15,090 nucleotides of DNA from contig MGLN01000028.1 in assembly GCA_001796045.1 (NCBI GenBank), positions 627-15,716 on the forward strand, in the 5' to 3' direction. The position numbers and the translations under genes were made by a program. Shown in pieces: positions 7,092 through 14,477 of the stretch. Every line of letters starts with the position of its first letter. Position 1 is the first letter of the stretch. The DNA comes from Caulobacterales bacterium RIFOXYB1_FULL_67_16 (GTDB lineage: Bacteria > Pseudomonadota > Alphaproteobacteria > Caulobacterales > Caulobacteraceae). Below the pieces are notes generated by a model. It was not told where the DNA came from, did not search any database, and saw nothing but the letters and a program-made list of their open reading frames with translations.

Positions 7092-7403
7092 TCAGGCGAC
7101 CAGCTTGACCACGCCCGTGTCGATGTAGCGGCGCGCGGCCTTCTGGGCCTCGGCGATCTCCTCGCGCTCCATCTCCAGGCTCATCTCGCGGCGATAGACG
7201 CGCGCCTCGATGGACCCCTTCATGGCCGCGAGGTTGAAGATCATATGGGCCGAGACGCGGTCCATCGGGCACCCGCCCGAACCGGCCGAATACATCATGC
7301 CCAGCTTGAACAGGTCGTCGCCCGACATGTCCGCAGTCGGCAGAGGCAAGCCGTCGAAATCCGAGGCGGCCTGCAGGTCTAGCGCCATTTCTTGCGCGTT
7401 CAT
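7092..7403 (-). CDS. Small Sel1-like repeat protein
   Basis: A 103-residue protein with no signal peptide or membrane segment, so probably cytoplasmic. Residues 28-62 (GDDLFKLGMMYSAGSGGCPMDRVSAHMIFNLAAMKG) match the Sel1/TPR-like pattern: an A-helix ending in LG.MY..G, a short loop with D, then A...FNLAA..G. Residues 63-93 (SIEARVYRREMSLEMEREEIAEAQKAARRYI) resemble the helix after such repeats. Sel1 repeats are protein-protein adaptors, and the partner is unknown. The start at 7403 is chosen because AGGAG sits 8 nt upstream; a longer version from 7457 would put that ribosome site inside the gene. It lies downstream of the glutathione S-transferase gene on the same strand with a 172-nt gap, so it probably has its own promoter. 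A link to polysaccharide export is possible only by proximity. Confidence 0.85.
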   Translation of the reverse strand: MNAQEMALDLQAASDFDGLPLPTADMSGDDLFKLGMMYSAGSGGCPMDRVSAHMIFNLAAMKGSIEARVYRREMSLEMEREEIAEAQKAARRYIDTGVVKLVA

Positions 7404-7507
7404 CACCGTATCTCCTGATCGGGCGCCGTTCTGGGCCCGTCTCTGATACGGCATCAAATACCGGCGATTTGAAGTTAAAGTTAACGCGGAAACACGCCAG
7501 CGAACTT

Positions 7508-7555
7508 TTCAGTAAAGCAAAAATGAATACTGAAACGCTGATTCAGCATTCTGAA
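7508..7555. repeat. Alternating TTCAG / CTGAA inverted repeats
   Basis: TTCAG at 7508 and 7542 alternates with CTGAA at 7530 and 7551. The outer pair extends to the perfect 7-bp inverted repeat TTCAGTA / TACTGAA (7508-7514, 7528-7534), and the inner palindrome is GCTGATTCAGC (7537-7547). The cluster lies between the end of the GST gene and the start of the Sel1-like gene, both on the - strand, in an AT-rich patch. It could be an operator for the Sel1-like gene or a poor terminator for the GST gene; no T-run directly follows a strong stem. Confidence 0.4.
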
Positions 7556-7575
7556 ATCTATCGGAAATCCCTCGT

Positions 7576-8301
7576 TTACGCCTTTTGCGCTCGCTGGCCG
7601 AACAGGATCGCCCGCGCCGTCTCGGCGGCCTTGCCGGAGCCCCCGGCATTGCCTCGCTGTTCCTCCAGAAGGGCCCGCCCGATTTTGACCGCCGGTCTAG
7701 CGCCGACCCGTTCCATCCAGGCGGCAAGATTGGGGAACTCGGTCAAGCTCTGCCCCTGAAGGGTCGGCAAGATCCAGGGCCAGGCCGCCATGTCGGCGAT
7801 GGAGTAATCGCCGGCCAGATACTCGCGATCCCGCAGGCGGCGGTCCATCACGCCGTAGAGCCTGTGGGTCTCGTTCGTATATCGCCGCACCCCATAGGCG
7901 ATCTGGCGCTGATCGCGGATCATGGCCGGGGCGTACTGGCGGAAGTGATGCGTCTGGCCCGCCATCGGGCCCAGCCCGCCCACCTGCCAGAACAGCCATT
8001 GGTCCACCTCGACCCGCGCGCGCACGTCGGTCGGATAGAACCGGCCCGTCTTGTTCCCCAGATACTGGAGGATGGCGCCGGACTCGAAGATAGAGATCGG
8101 TTCCCCGCCCGGCCCGTCGGGATCCACGATGGCGGGCATGCGGCCGTTGGGGCTGATGGCCTGGAAGGCCGGCTCGAACTGCTCGCCGGCGCCGATGTTC
8201 ACCGGCTTGACCTCATAGGCCAGACCCATTTCCTCCAGGGCGATGGAGACCTTCCACCCATTTGGCGTGGGCCAGTACCAGAGCTGGATCGGTGCGGTCA
8301 T
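7576..8301 (-). CDS. Glutathione S-transferase family protein (Nu class, YfcG/YghU-like)
   Basis: A 241-residue cytosolic GST. The thioredoxin-fold N-terminal domain (about 1-85) has WYWPTPNGWKVSIALEEMG, in which the TPN triad is the glutathione-activating motif of YfcG/YghU-type (Nu class) enzymes, followed by ISPNGRMPAIVD and the glutathione-binding FESGAILQYLGNKTGRFYP. The helical C-terminal domain includes DYSIADMAAWPW, the usual N-capping/hydrophobic staple motif. Family members act as disulfide-bond reductases or peroxidases using glutathione; substrate is not predictable. The start at 8301 has AGGAGG 8 nt upstream, so the 26 extra residues of a longer frame are excluded. The protein carries about 20 more C-terminal residues than my recollection of YfcG, ending in a Gly/Ala/Arg-rich tail. 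It is divergent from the RcnB-like gene. Confidence 0.92.
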   Translation of the reverse strand: MTAPIQLWYWPTPNGWKVSIALEEMGLAYEVKPVNIGAGEQFEPAFQAISPNGRMPAIVDPDGPGGEPISIFESGAILQYLGNKTGRFYPTDVRARVEVDQWLFWQVGGLGPMAGQTHHFRQYAPAMIRDQRQIAYGVRRYTNETHRLYGVMDRRLRDREYLAGDYSIADMAAWPWILPTLQGQSLTEFPNLAAWMERVGARPAVKIGRALLEEQRGNAGGSGKAAETARAILFGQRAQKA

Positions 8302-8382
8302 ACGGCGGGCCTCCTCAGTGAGCAGACGACATCTGGGCGTATCCGCCCCCCTCCGCAATCCTGGTTTCAATCCTGACACGGT

Positions 8383-8401
8383 CGTTCAGGAGGCGTTCAG
8401 G
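8383..8401. promoter_or_regulatory. Tandem CGTTCAGG repeats, candidate operator
   Basis: CGTTCAGG occurs twice with three bases between (8383-8390 and 8394-8401), a period of 11 nt or about one helical turn, as is common for OmpR-type response-regulator sites. An overlapping inverted repeat TCCTGA / TCAGGA spans 8371-8391. The site lies 74 nt before the first RcnB-like gene and 82 nt before the divergent GST start, so either could be the target. The regulator is unknown. Confidence 0.45.
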
Positions 8402-8474
8402 CGAGAAATCCGAGCTTCACCCTCATCAACGGGCCAGTTCGTCGTTTCCGGCGGGCCCAGAATGGAGCACGCAG

Positions 8475-9059
8475 ATGAACCGCCTGACCAAGGCCGCCGT
8501 CGTCGCCCTCGCCCTGTCCACCACGGCCGTCCCCATGCTGGCCGAGGCCCAGAGCCGCGACCGTCGGGAATACCGCGAAGACCGACGTGACGACCGTCGG
8601 GACTATCGCGACGAGCGACGTGACGACCGCCGCGACTGGCGGCGGGGCGAGTACGACAGCCGTCAGGACTATCGCCAGGACCGCCGCGACGACCGCAGGG
8701 ACTATCGAGACGAGCGCCGGGACGACCGTCGCGACTATCGGAACGACCGTTGGGATCGGAACAACCGCGACTGGTGGCGGGGCCGTTCGGACTTCCGTGG
8801 CTATAATGGCCCGCGCTCGGGATATTGGTATGCGCCCAGCTACGGCTATTACCGGGTCGAGCCGCGCTATTACGGCTATCGCTGGAGGACAGGCGGGTAT
8901 CTGCCGGCTCAATACCGGACCTACTATGTCCGCGATCCCTACTTCTATGGCCTGAGACCGGCCCCGCGCGGTTATCGTTATGTCCACGCCGGCAGCGACA
9001 TCCTGCTGGTCGCGGTCGCGACGGGCCTGATCGCCAGCGTCCTGGCCAACGTCTATTGA
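8475..9059 (+). CDS. RcnB-family secreted protein with Arg/Asp-rich linker
   Basis: A 194-residue protein with a clear signal peptide (positive start, hydrophobic core, AEA cleavage near 25/26), so exported to the periplasm. Residues 27-100 form a low-complexity linker of DRRD and DYRDER units in which Arg and Asp nearly balance. Residues 100-194 form an RcnB-type domain: DWWRGRSDFRGYNGPR, the aromatic YWYAPSYGYYRVEPRYYGYRW, then GGYLPAQYRTYYV, YGLRPAPRGYRYV and a final DILLVAVATGLIASVL. In Escherichia coli RcnB is a periplasmic protein that affects nickel/cobalt efflux; most alphaproteobacterial members have no tested function, and no histidine-rich metal site is seen here. GGAG lies 7 nt before the ATG. 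A second family member follows 121 nt later, probably as a pair. Confidence 0.88.
   Translation: MNRLTKAAVVALALSTTAVPMLAEAQSRDRREYREDRRDDRRDYRDERRDDRRDWRRGEYDSRQDYRQDRRDDRRDYRDERRDDRRDYRNDRWDRNNRDWWRGRSDFRGYNGPRSGYWYAPSYGYYRVEPRYYGYRWRTGGYLPAQYRTYYVRDPYFYGLRPAPRGYRYVHAGSDILLVAVATGLIASVLANVY
8580..8735 (+). repeat. Duplicated 33-residue Arg/Asp repeat within the RcnB-like gene
   Basis: Residues 36-54 and 69-87 are identical over 19 positions, a period of 33 residues (99 nt). At the DNA level the two copies differ in 8 of 9 arginine codons, and every difference is synonymous, including one switch from the CGN to the AGG box. The Asp, Glu and Tyr codons are unchanged. Confidence 0.85.
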
Positions 9060-9083
9060 CGACGCCGGACGTGTGAACCGGCA

Positions 9084-9119
9084 AGCCCCGCGACTTGTCT
9101 CGCGGGGCGATGCGGGGCT
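9084..9119 (+). promoter_or_regulatory. Two mutually exclusive hairpins between the RcnB-like genes
   Basis: A perfect 9-bp stem is formed by GCCCCGCGA (9085-9093) and TCGCGGGGC (9100-9108) around a 6-nt loop. The left arm can instead pair with a second copy of the right arm, GCGGGGCT (9112-9119), through AGCCCCGC (9084-9091). There is no T-run, so a simple intrinsic terminator is unlikely. Position 25-60 nt after the first gene suggests processing, 3'-end protection or attenuation of the second gene. Confidence 0.5.
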
Positions 9120-9180
9120 CATCGCCGTGGCGCGACTTCCAACCAAGCCGCCGGAGCACCGGCGTGCAGGAACCACCCCA

Positions 9181-10146
9181 ATGAAACGCCTTCTGACGGC
9201 TTTCACCGCCGCCGCTGCCCTGGCCGGACCGCTCGCCGCGCCGATCCAGGCGATGGCCCAGGACGAGCAACCGCGTCGCGAACGGCGCGACGCCGATCGG
9301 CCGGACCGCCCGCAGATCTCGCGCGGCGAACGCCCGGCGCCGAACCGTCCCATCGTATCCCGACCTGAAACCTCGCGGCCCGAGCGTCCGCAGAACAGCG
9401 CCCCCCGCCCGGACAGGCCCCGAGGAGATGACGGCCGTCCGGAGAGGCCGGACCGTCCGAGCCGGGGCGACCGTCCCGAGCGCCCATCCAACGGGCAGGA
9501 CAGGCCCGAGCGTCCCAATCGCCCGGAAGGCGGCTGGAACCGACCGGACAGGCCGGCGGACGGCGCAGGTCGGCCGGACAGGCCGGATCGTCCCTCCAAC
9601 GGCGGCCGCCCTGACCGCCCTGATCGGCCCGGCTCCGACAGACCCGACCGACCGCGGGATGATGCGAACCGTCCGGATCGCCCCGGAGGCTGGAACCGCC
9701 CGGATCGGCCGAGCGACAACTGGAACCGTCCGAACCGCCCCGACCGTCCCGGCTCGGGCTGGAACCGAGACCGCGACCGGCACGAGGACTTCCGGCGGCG
9801 CTTCAACAGCGATCAGTGGCGGCGGGACTTCTACCGCAACCACCGATCGGACTGGTGGCGCAACGATCGGCGCTTCCGGGGCTATAGCGGCGTCCGGATC
9901 GGCTTCTATTTCGCACCGGGCTGGGGCTACTACAGTGTTCCCCGTTCCTATTGGGGCCGCTACTGGTCGGTGGGCGACTATCTGCCGGACATCTTCTGGC
10001 GCTATCGGCTGGACGACTGGCGCACCTATGGTCTCGGCTTCCCGCCCGAGGGTACGCGCTGGGTGCTGGTCGACAATACGATCTATCTGATCGACGAGTA
10101 CGACGGCTACATCATCGACGTCATCCGCGACGCCTGGCGCTGGTAG
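9181..10146 (+). CDS. RcnB-family secreted protein with long Arg-Pro-Asp-Arg-Pro linker
   Basis: A 321-residue exported protein. The signal peptide is MKRLLTAFTAAAALAGPLAAPIQAMA with cleavage near 26/27. Residues 39-190 are a disordered linker built on RPDRP and RPERP units with GGWN, SNG and GDD interruptions, much longer than in its neighbour. Residues 200-321 are the RcnB-like domain: DWWRNDRRFRGYSGVRIGF, GWGYYSVPRSYWGRYW, VGDYLPDIFWRYRLDDW, YGLGFPPEGTRWV and a C-terminal NTIYLIDEYDGYIIDVI. Positions such as DWWR, FRGY, GYY.V, G.YLP, YGL and PP.G.RWV line up with the upstream gene, showing common descent. The ATG at 9181 is preferred over the in-frame GTG at 9073 because it begins the signal peptide and has CAGGA 9 nt before it. 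Periplasmic or cell-surface location is likely; function is unknown. Confidence 0.88.
   Translation: MKRLLTAFTAAAALAGPLAAPIQAMAQDEQPRRERRDADRPDRPQISRGERPAPNRPIVSRPETSRPERPQNSAPRPDRPRGDDGRPERPDRPSRGDRPERPSNGQDRPERPNRPEGGWNRPDRPADGAGRPDRPDRPSNGGRPDRPDRPGSDRPDRPRDDANRPDRPGGWNRPDRPSDNWNRPNRPDRPGSGWNRDRDRHEDFRRRFNSDQWRRDFYRNHRSDWWRNDRRFRGYSGVRIGFYFAPGWGYYSVPRSYWGRYWSVGDYLPDIFWRYRLDDWRTYGLGFPPEGTRWVLVDNTIYLIDEYDGYIIDVIRDAWRW
9295..9750 (+). repeat. Degenerate RPDRP/RPERP repeat tract
   Basis: About 150 codons encode repeated Arg-Pro-(Asp/Glu)-Arg-Pro blocks of irregular spacing, giving a disordered region rich in Pro, Arg, Asp and Gly. At the DNA level the blocks look like CGNCCGGACCGNCC with varied third bases. 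Its length may vary between strains through replication slippage. Confidence 0.8.
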
Positions 10147-10150
10147 TCTC

Positions 10151-10187
10151 AAAAAGAAGGCCCGGAGAGCAGTCTCCGGGCCTTCTT
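10151..10187. terminator. Bidirectional intrinsic terminator
   Basis: A perfect 15-bp stem (10154-10168 with 10173-10187) closes on the 4-nt loop GCAG. On the - strand it is followed by a run of T (complement of AAAAA at 10151-10155), so it is a strong terminator for gatB. On the + strand it follows the second RcnB-like stop by 7 nt, with a weaker TTCTT tail inside the stem. Confidence 0.9.
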
Positions 10188-10224
10188 GCCAGAATGGCGC
10201 TCAAGCAGAGCGACCAGCCGGAGG

Positions 10225-10246
10225 TTTGGGGGCCGCAGCCCCCAAA
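10225..10246 (-). terminator. Hairpin just after gatB
   Basis: TTTGGGGGC (10225-10233) and GCCCCCAAA (10238-10246) form a perfect 9-bp stem with loop CGCA, starting 2 nt after the gatB stop. No T-run follows on the - strand, so it may protect the 3' end or act together with the terminator at 10151-10187. Confidence 0.55.
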
Positions 10247-10248
10247 AA

Positions 10249-11751
<1,503 letters not shown>

Positions 11752-11848
11752 GGGGTCGTCCTAGCGCCCTAGGCGGCGGCGAGAAAGAGGCTGTCTTGAG
11801 GGTGTCGCGAAATCGCGCTCAACTTCGGTCGCCTCAATGGAGAATCCC

Positions 11849-12184
11849 ATGTCCAAGACCCTGTTCGCCGCCGCTGCGGCCTCCCTGCTGCTGATCGGCG
11901 CCGCCTCGGCGCAGACCGCGCCGGCTCCGGCCCCGGCTCAAGACCATGCTCATGCCGAGCATCACGCCCATCCGACCATCGACAGCCCGATCGAGGCCCT
12001 GGTGAACGATCCGGCGACCAAGGCCGTGCTGGAGAAGCACCTGCCCGGCATGGACAAGCATCCCGCCTACGGCCAGTTCAAGGGCATGACCCTGCGCCAG
12101 GTCGCCCCCTACTCCCAGGGAGCCATCACCGACGAGAAGATCGCGGCCATTGACGCCGACCTGAAGGCGCTGCCGGAAGCCTGA
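11849..12184 (+). CDS. Small secreted histidine-rich protein of unknown function
   Basis: A 111-residue protein with a signal peptide (MSKTLFAAAAASLLLIGAASA, cleavage near 21/22), followed by an Ala-Pro spacer and a histidine-rich patch with five His between 33 and 41 (DHAHAEHHAH). A conserved-looking region at 45-108 follows (SPIEALVNDPATKAVLEKHLPGMDKHPAYGQFKGMTLRQVAPYSQG..TDEKIAAIDADLKAL), predicted helical. The His patch could bind a transition metal; this is inference. I do not recognise a characterised homologue; the 45-108 segment recalls a short domain found in other secreted caulobacterial and sphingomonad proteins, but I cannot confirm this. I chose 11849 because GGAG ends 6 nt before it; the in-frame ATG at 11837 overlaps that ribosome site. 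The gene sits on the opposite strand between gatB and gatA. Confidence 0.82.
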   Translation: MSKTLFAAAAASLLLIGAASAQTAPAPAPAQDHAHAEHHAHPTIDSPIEALVNDPATKAVLEKHLPGMDKHPAYGQFKGMTLRQVAPYSQGAITDEKIAAIDADLKALPEA

Positions 12185-12190
12185 AGACAT

Positions 12191-12218
12191 AAGGGGCCGG
12201 CGATCTCGCCGGCCCCTT
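12191..12218. terminator. Hairpin terminator between convergent genes
   Basis: A 12-bp stem, AAGGGGCCGGCG (12191-12202) with its complement (12207-12218), closes on loop ATCT. It begins 6 nt after the small secreted protein's stop and ends 10 nt before the gatA stop on the other strand. T-runs are weak on both sides (CATTT on +, TATG on -), so it is a probable shared, possibly imperfect, terminator. Confidence 0.75.
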
Positions 12219-12228
12219 CCCATTTAAA

Positions 12229-13707
12229 CTACCACCACTGGCCCGGCTTGGCCGTAAAGCCCGCCGCCCGTTCCAGCGCCGCGCCGACCTGGAAGACGGT
12301 CGCCTCGTCCAGGGCCTTGCCGATGACCTGGAGGCCCAGCGGGAGGCCGTTGGAATCGACGCCGGCGGGGACCGAAATGCCCGGCAGGCCGGCCAGGTTG
12401 GTCGTGACCGTGAAGACGTCGTTCAGATACATGGTCAGGGGGTCGATCTGCTTGTCGCCGATGGCGAAGGCAGCCGACGGGGTCGAGGGGGTCAGGATGG
12501 CGTCCACGCGGCCCCAGACATTGTCGAAGTCCTCGGCTATGCGGCGACGGACCTTCAGCGCCTTGACGTAGTAGGCGTCGTAGAAGCCGGCCGACAGCAC
12601 ATAGGCGCCGATGGTCAGGCGACGCTGAACCTCCTTGCCGAAGCCCTCGGCGCGCGAGGCGGCGTAGAGGTCGTCCAGCGAGCTGAACTGATCCGCCCGG
12701 TGCCCGAACCGCATGCCGTCATAACGGGCCAGGTTGGACGAGGCCTCGGCCGGGGCGACGATATAGTAGGTCGGCAGGGCGTACTTCGTGTGCGGCAGGC
12801 TGATGTCCACGATCTCGCAGCCGGCGTCCTTCAGCCAGGCCACGCCCTGATCCCACAGGGCCTGGATTTCGGCGGGCATGCCGTCCACGACATATTCGCG
12901 CGGCACGCCGATGCGCAGGCCCTTGACCGACTGGCCGACCGAAGCGCTCCAGTCGGGCGTCGGGACGTCCAGGCTGGTGGAGTCCTTGGCGTCGAACGAG
13001 CACATGGACTGCAGCAGTAGGGCCGCATCCTCGACCGTCTTGGTGATCGGTCCCGCCTGGTCCAGCGAACTGGCGAAGGCCACCATGCCGAAGCGGCTGG
13101 CGCGGCCATAGGTGGGCTTGATCCCGACCGTGCCGGTGAAGGCGGCGGGCTGGCGGATCGAGCCGCCGGTGTCGGAGGCGGTGGCGGCCAGGCACAGGTC
13201 GGCGGCCACGGCCGAGGCCGAACCGCCCGAGGATCCGCCCGGCGTCAGATCGGCGTTGGAGCCGGTCGATTTCCACGGGTTCTTGACCGGACCGAAGGCC
13301 GATGTCTCGTTGGACGAGCCCATGGCGAACTCGTCCATGTTCAGCTTGCCCAGCATGACCGCCCCGTCGCGCCACAGATTGGCGGTGACGGTCGATTCAT
13401 ACGGCGGCACGAAGCCGCGCAGCATGTTGGACCCGGCCGTGGTCTGGACGCCCTCGGTGCAGAACAGGTCCTTGATCCCCAGCGGCGCGCCTTCCAGCAC
13501 CCCGCCCTCGCCCGAGGCGATGCGGGCGTCGGAGGCGCGGGCCATGTCCATGGCCTTGTCCGCCGTCACCTCGACATAGGCGTTTAGCGTCGGATTGGCG
13601 GCCTCGATGGAGGTCAGGAAGGCCTGGGTGATTTCGGCCGAGGAAAAGTCCTTGGCCTTCAGGCCGTCGACGGCGGCCTTCAGGGTCAGTTTGGTCAGGT
13701 CGCTCAT
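12229..13707 (-). CDS. gatA: Aspartyl/glutamyl-tRNA amidotransferase subunit A
   Basis: A 492-residue amidase-family GatA, which releases ammonia from glutamine and channels it to GatB. The Ser-cisSer-Lys triad is intact: Lys79 in PLGIKDLFC, Ser159 in TPGGSSGGSA and Ser183 in DTGGSIRQPAAF; the 24-residue spacing of the two serines is the same as in Staphylococcus aureus GatA (154 and 178, from memory). Other signatures are GSSNETSAFGPVKNPW and GIKPTYGRASRFGM. The ATG at 13707 lies 2 nt after the gatC stop, so the two are co-transcribed and probably translationally coupled. The frame is open 61 codons further upstream, but that part is antisense-like noise overlapping gatC. The C-terminus (PLGLQVIGKALDEATVFQVGAALE) is complete. 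Confidence 0.98.
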   Translation of the reverse strand: MSDLTKLTLKAAVDGLKAKDFSSAEITQAFLTSIEAANPTLNAYVEVTADKAMDMARASDARIASGEGGVLEGAPLGIKDLFCTEGVQTTAGSNMLRGFVPPYESTVTANLWRDGAVMLGKLNMDEFAMGSSNETSAFGPVKNPWKSTGSNADLTPGGSSGGSASAVAADLCLAATASDTGGSIRQPAAFTGTVGIKPTYGRASRFGMVAFASSLDQAGPITKTVEDAALLLQSMCSFDAKDSTSLDVPTPDWSASVGQSVKGLRIGVPREYVVDGMPAEIQALWDQGVAWLKDAGCEIVDISLPHTKYALPTYYIVAPAEASSNLARYDGMRFGHRADQFSSLDDLYAASRAEGFGKEVQRRLTIGAYVLSAGFYDAYYVKALKVRRRIAEDFDNVWGRVDAILTPSTPSAAFAIGDKQIDPLTMYLNDVFTVTTNLAGLPGISVPAGVDSNGLPLGLQVIGKALDEATVFQVGAALERAAGFTAKPGQWW

Positions 13708-13709
13708 GA

Positions 13710-13997
13710 TTATTCGACCACCTTGGGCACGACGAAGAAGCCGTCGGCGGACTTCGGGGCGTTGGACAGGACAGCGTCGATCTTGCCGCCGTCGGTGACC
13801 ACGTCCTCGCGCAGGCGCAGGGGCTGGGCGACATTCGAGGTCATGGGCTCGACGCCGTCGACATCGACCTCGTTCAGCTGCTCGATCCACTGCAGGATGC
13901 CGTTCAGCTCCTGGGCCAGCGGCTCCAGCCGATCCTCGGGGGTCTTGATGCGGGCGAGATGCGCAACCTTGCGCACCGTCGCAGCGTCGATGGCCAT
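13710..13997 (-). CDS. gatC: Aspartyl/glutamyl-tRNA amidotransferase subunit C
   Basis: A 95-residue GatC, the small subunit that wraps around GatA and GatB and stabilises the complex. It has the standard opening MAIDAATVRKVAHLARIK, the LAQELNGILQWIEQLNEVDVDGVEPM segment, then LREDVVTDG and the ending APKSADGFFVVPKVVE. The ATG at 13997 has GGAGG 5 nt upstream; an in-frame TTG four codons earlier would overlap that site and is rejected. It leads the gatC-gatA unit, with gatA only 2 nt downstream. The promoter must lie in the repeat-rich 579-nt region upstream. Confidence 0.96.
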   Translation of the reverse strand: MAIDAATVRKVAHLARIKTPEDRLEPLAQELNGILQWIEQLNEVDVDGVEPMTSNVAQPLRLREDVVTDGGKIDAVLSNAPKSADGFFVVPKVVE

Positions 13998-14133
13998 GCG
14001 GCCCTCCAATGCACGTCGGTAAAGGGGTTGAAGGGCGGGATTAGCGGCACAGGCGGGGATTCACAAGGACGAGGCGGTGTTCGCGTTCAACCCCGGTGGC
14101 GCAGGGCCCTTGGCGCAAAAACAGGGTGACAAG

Positions 14134-14160
14134 GCGCCAAACGTGCCAAACCTGCCAAAT
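14134..14160. repeat. Three tandem 9-bp repeats (NNGCCAAAY)
   Basis: GCGCCAAAC, GTGCCAAAC and CTGCCAAAT follow each other with no gap, sharing GCCAAA and a final pyrimidine. They lie about 140 nt upstream of gatC on the divergent side. The first copy also forms an inverted repeat with TTGGCGC at 14110-14116. They could be a regulator array; function is unknown. Confidence 0.7.
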
Positions 14161-14176
14161 CCACCTCATGATCGCC

Positions 14177-14197
14177 TCCCGGGTTTACGACCCGGGA
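14177..14197. repeat. Perfect 8-bp hairpin TCCCGGGT / ACCCGGGA
   Basis: The arms 14177-14184 and 14190-14197 enclose loop TTACG. A further ACCCGG lies at 14203-14208, with TATAAC (14199-14204) between, which resembles a -10 element though no -35 match is seen at the right distance. It may be an operator or part of a structured RNA. Confidence 0.5.
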
Positions 14198-14477
14198 CTA
14201 TAACCCGGCCTGGAAGACCGATGGGTTGGGGACGCGAAATCGCACGCAAACCCTTGCGCAGCCGCAGTGTGGTGTGGGCGACAAATTATTTTGTCGGCTG
14301 GCTGCCGCGCTGTTCAGCGCACGCTCGCTACGTCCAACCGGTCTCCCCACAATCAGAACAAGGGCTAAGCCTGCCCTAGAGGCTGCCTTAGGAGCAGTCA
14401 GGCAACGGCTCTGCACGCGGCGCGCGCCAGACGATCGGGTTCGACCGCCCCGTTACCTTGGCCGACAGGAGGTGCGG

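Noticed and set aside
7475..7485. Second CtrA box upstream of the Sel1-like gene (TTAA..TTAAC)
   Set aside because: The two half-sites are 2 nt apart instead of 7, so the spacing does not fit the consensus.
8386..10152. Long - strand open frames of up to 588 codons opposite the RcnB-like genes
   Set aside because: They are shadows of the repetitive, GC-rich + strand codons; they show no domain and lack the signal peptides and conserved motifs found on the + strand.
14077..14379. 100-residue + strand frame upstream of ruvX
   Set aside because: No ribosome site, mixed codon use, no recognisable motif, and it runs across the hairpins and repeats.
14420..14456. tRNA T-arm suggested by GGTTCGACC
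   Set aside because: The flanking bases do not pair to form a 5-bp T-stem, and no acceptor or D-arm is found nearby.
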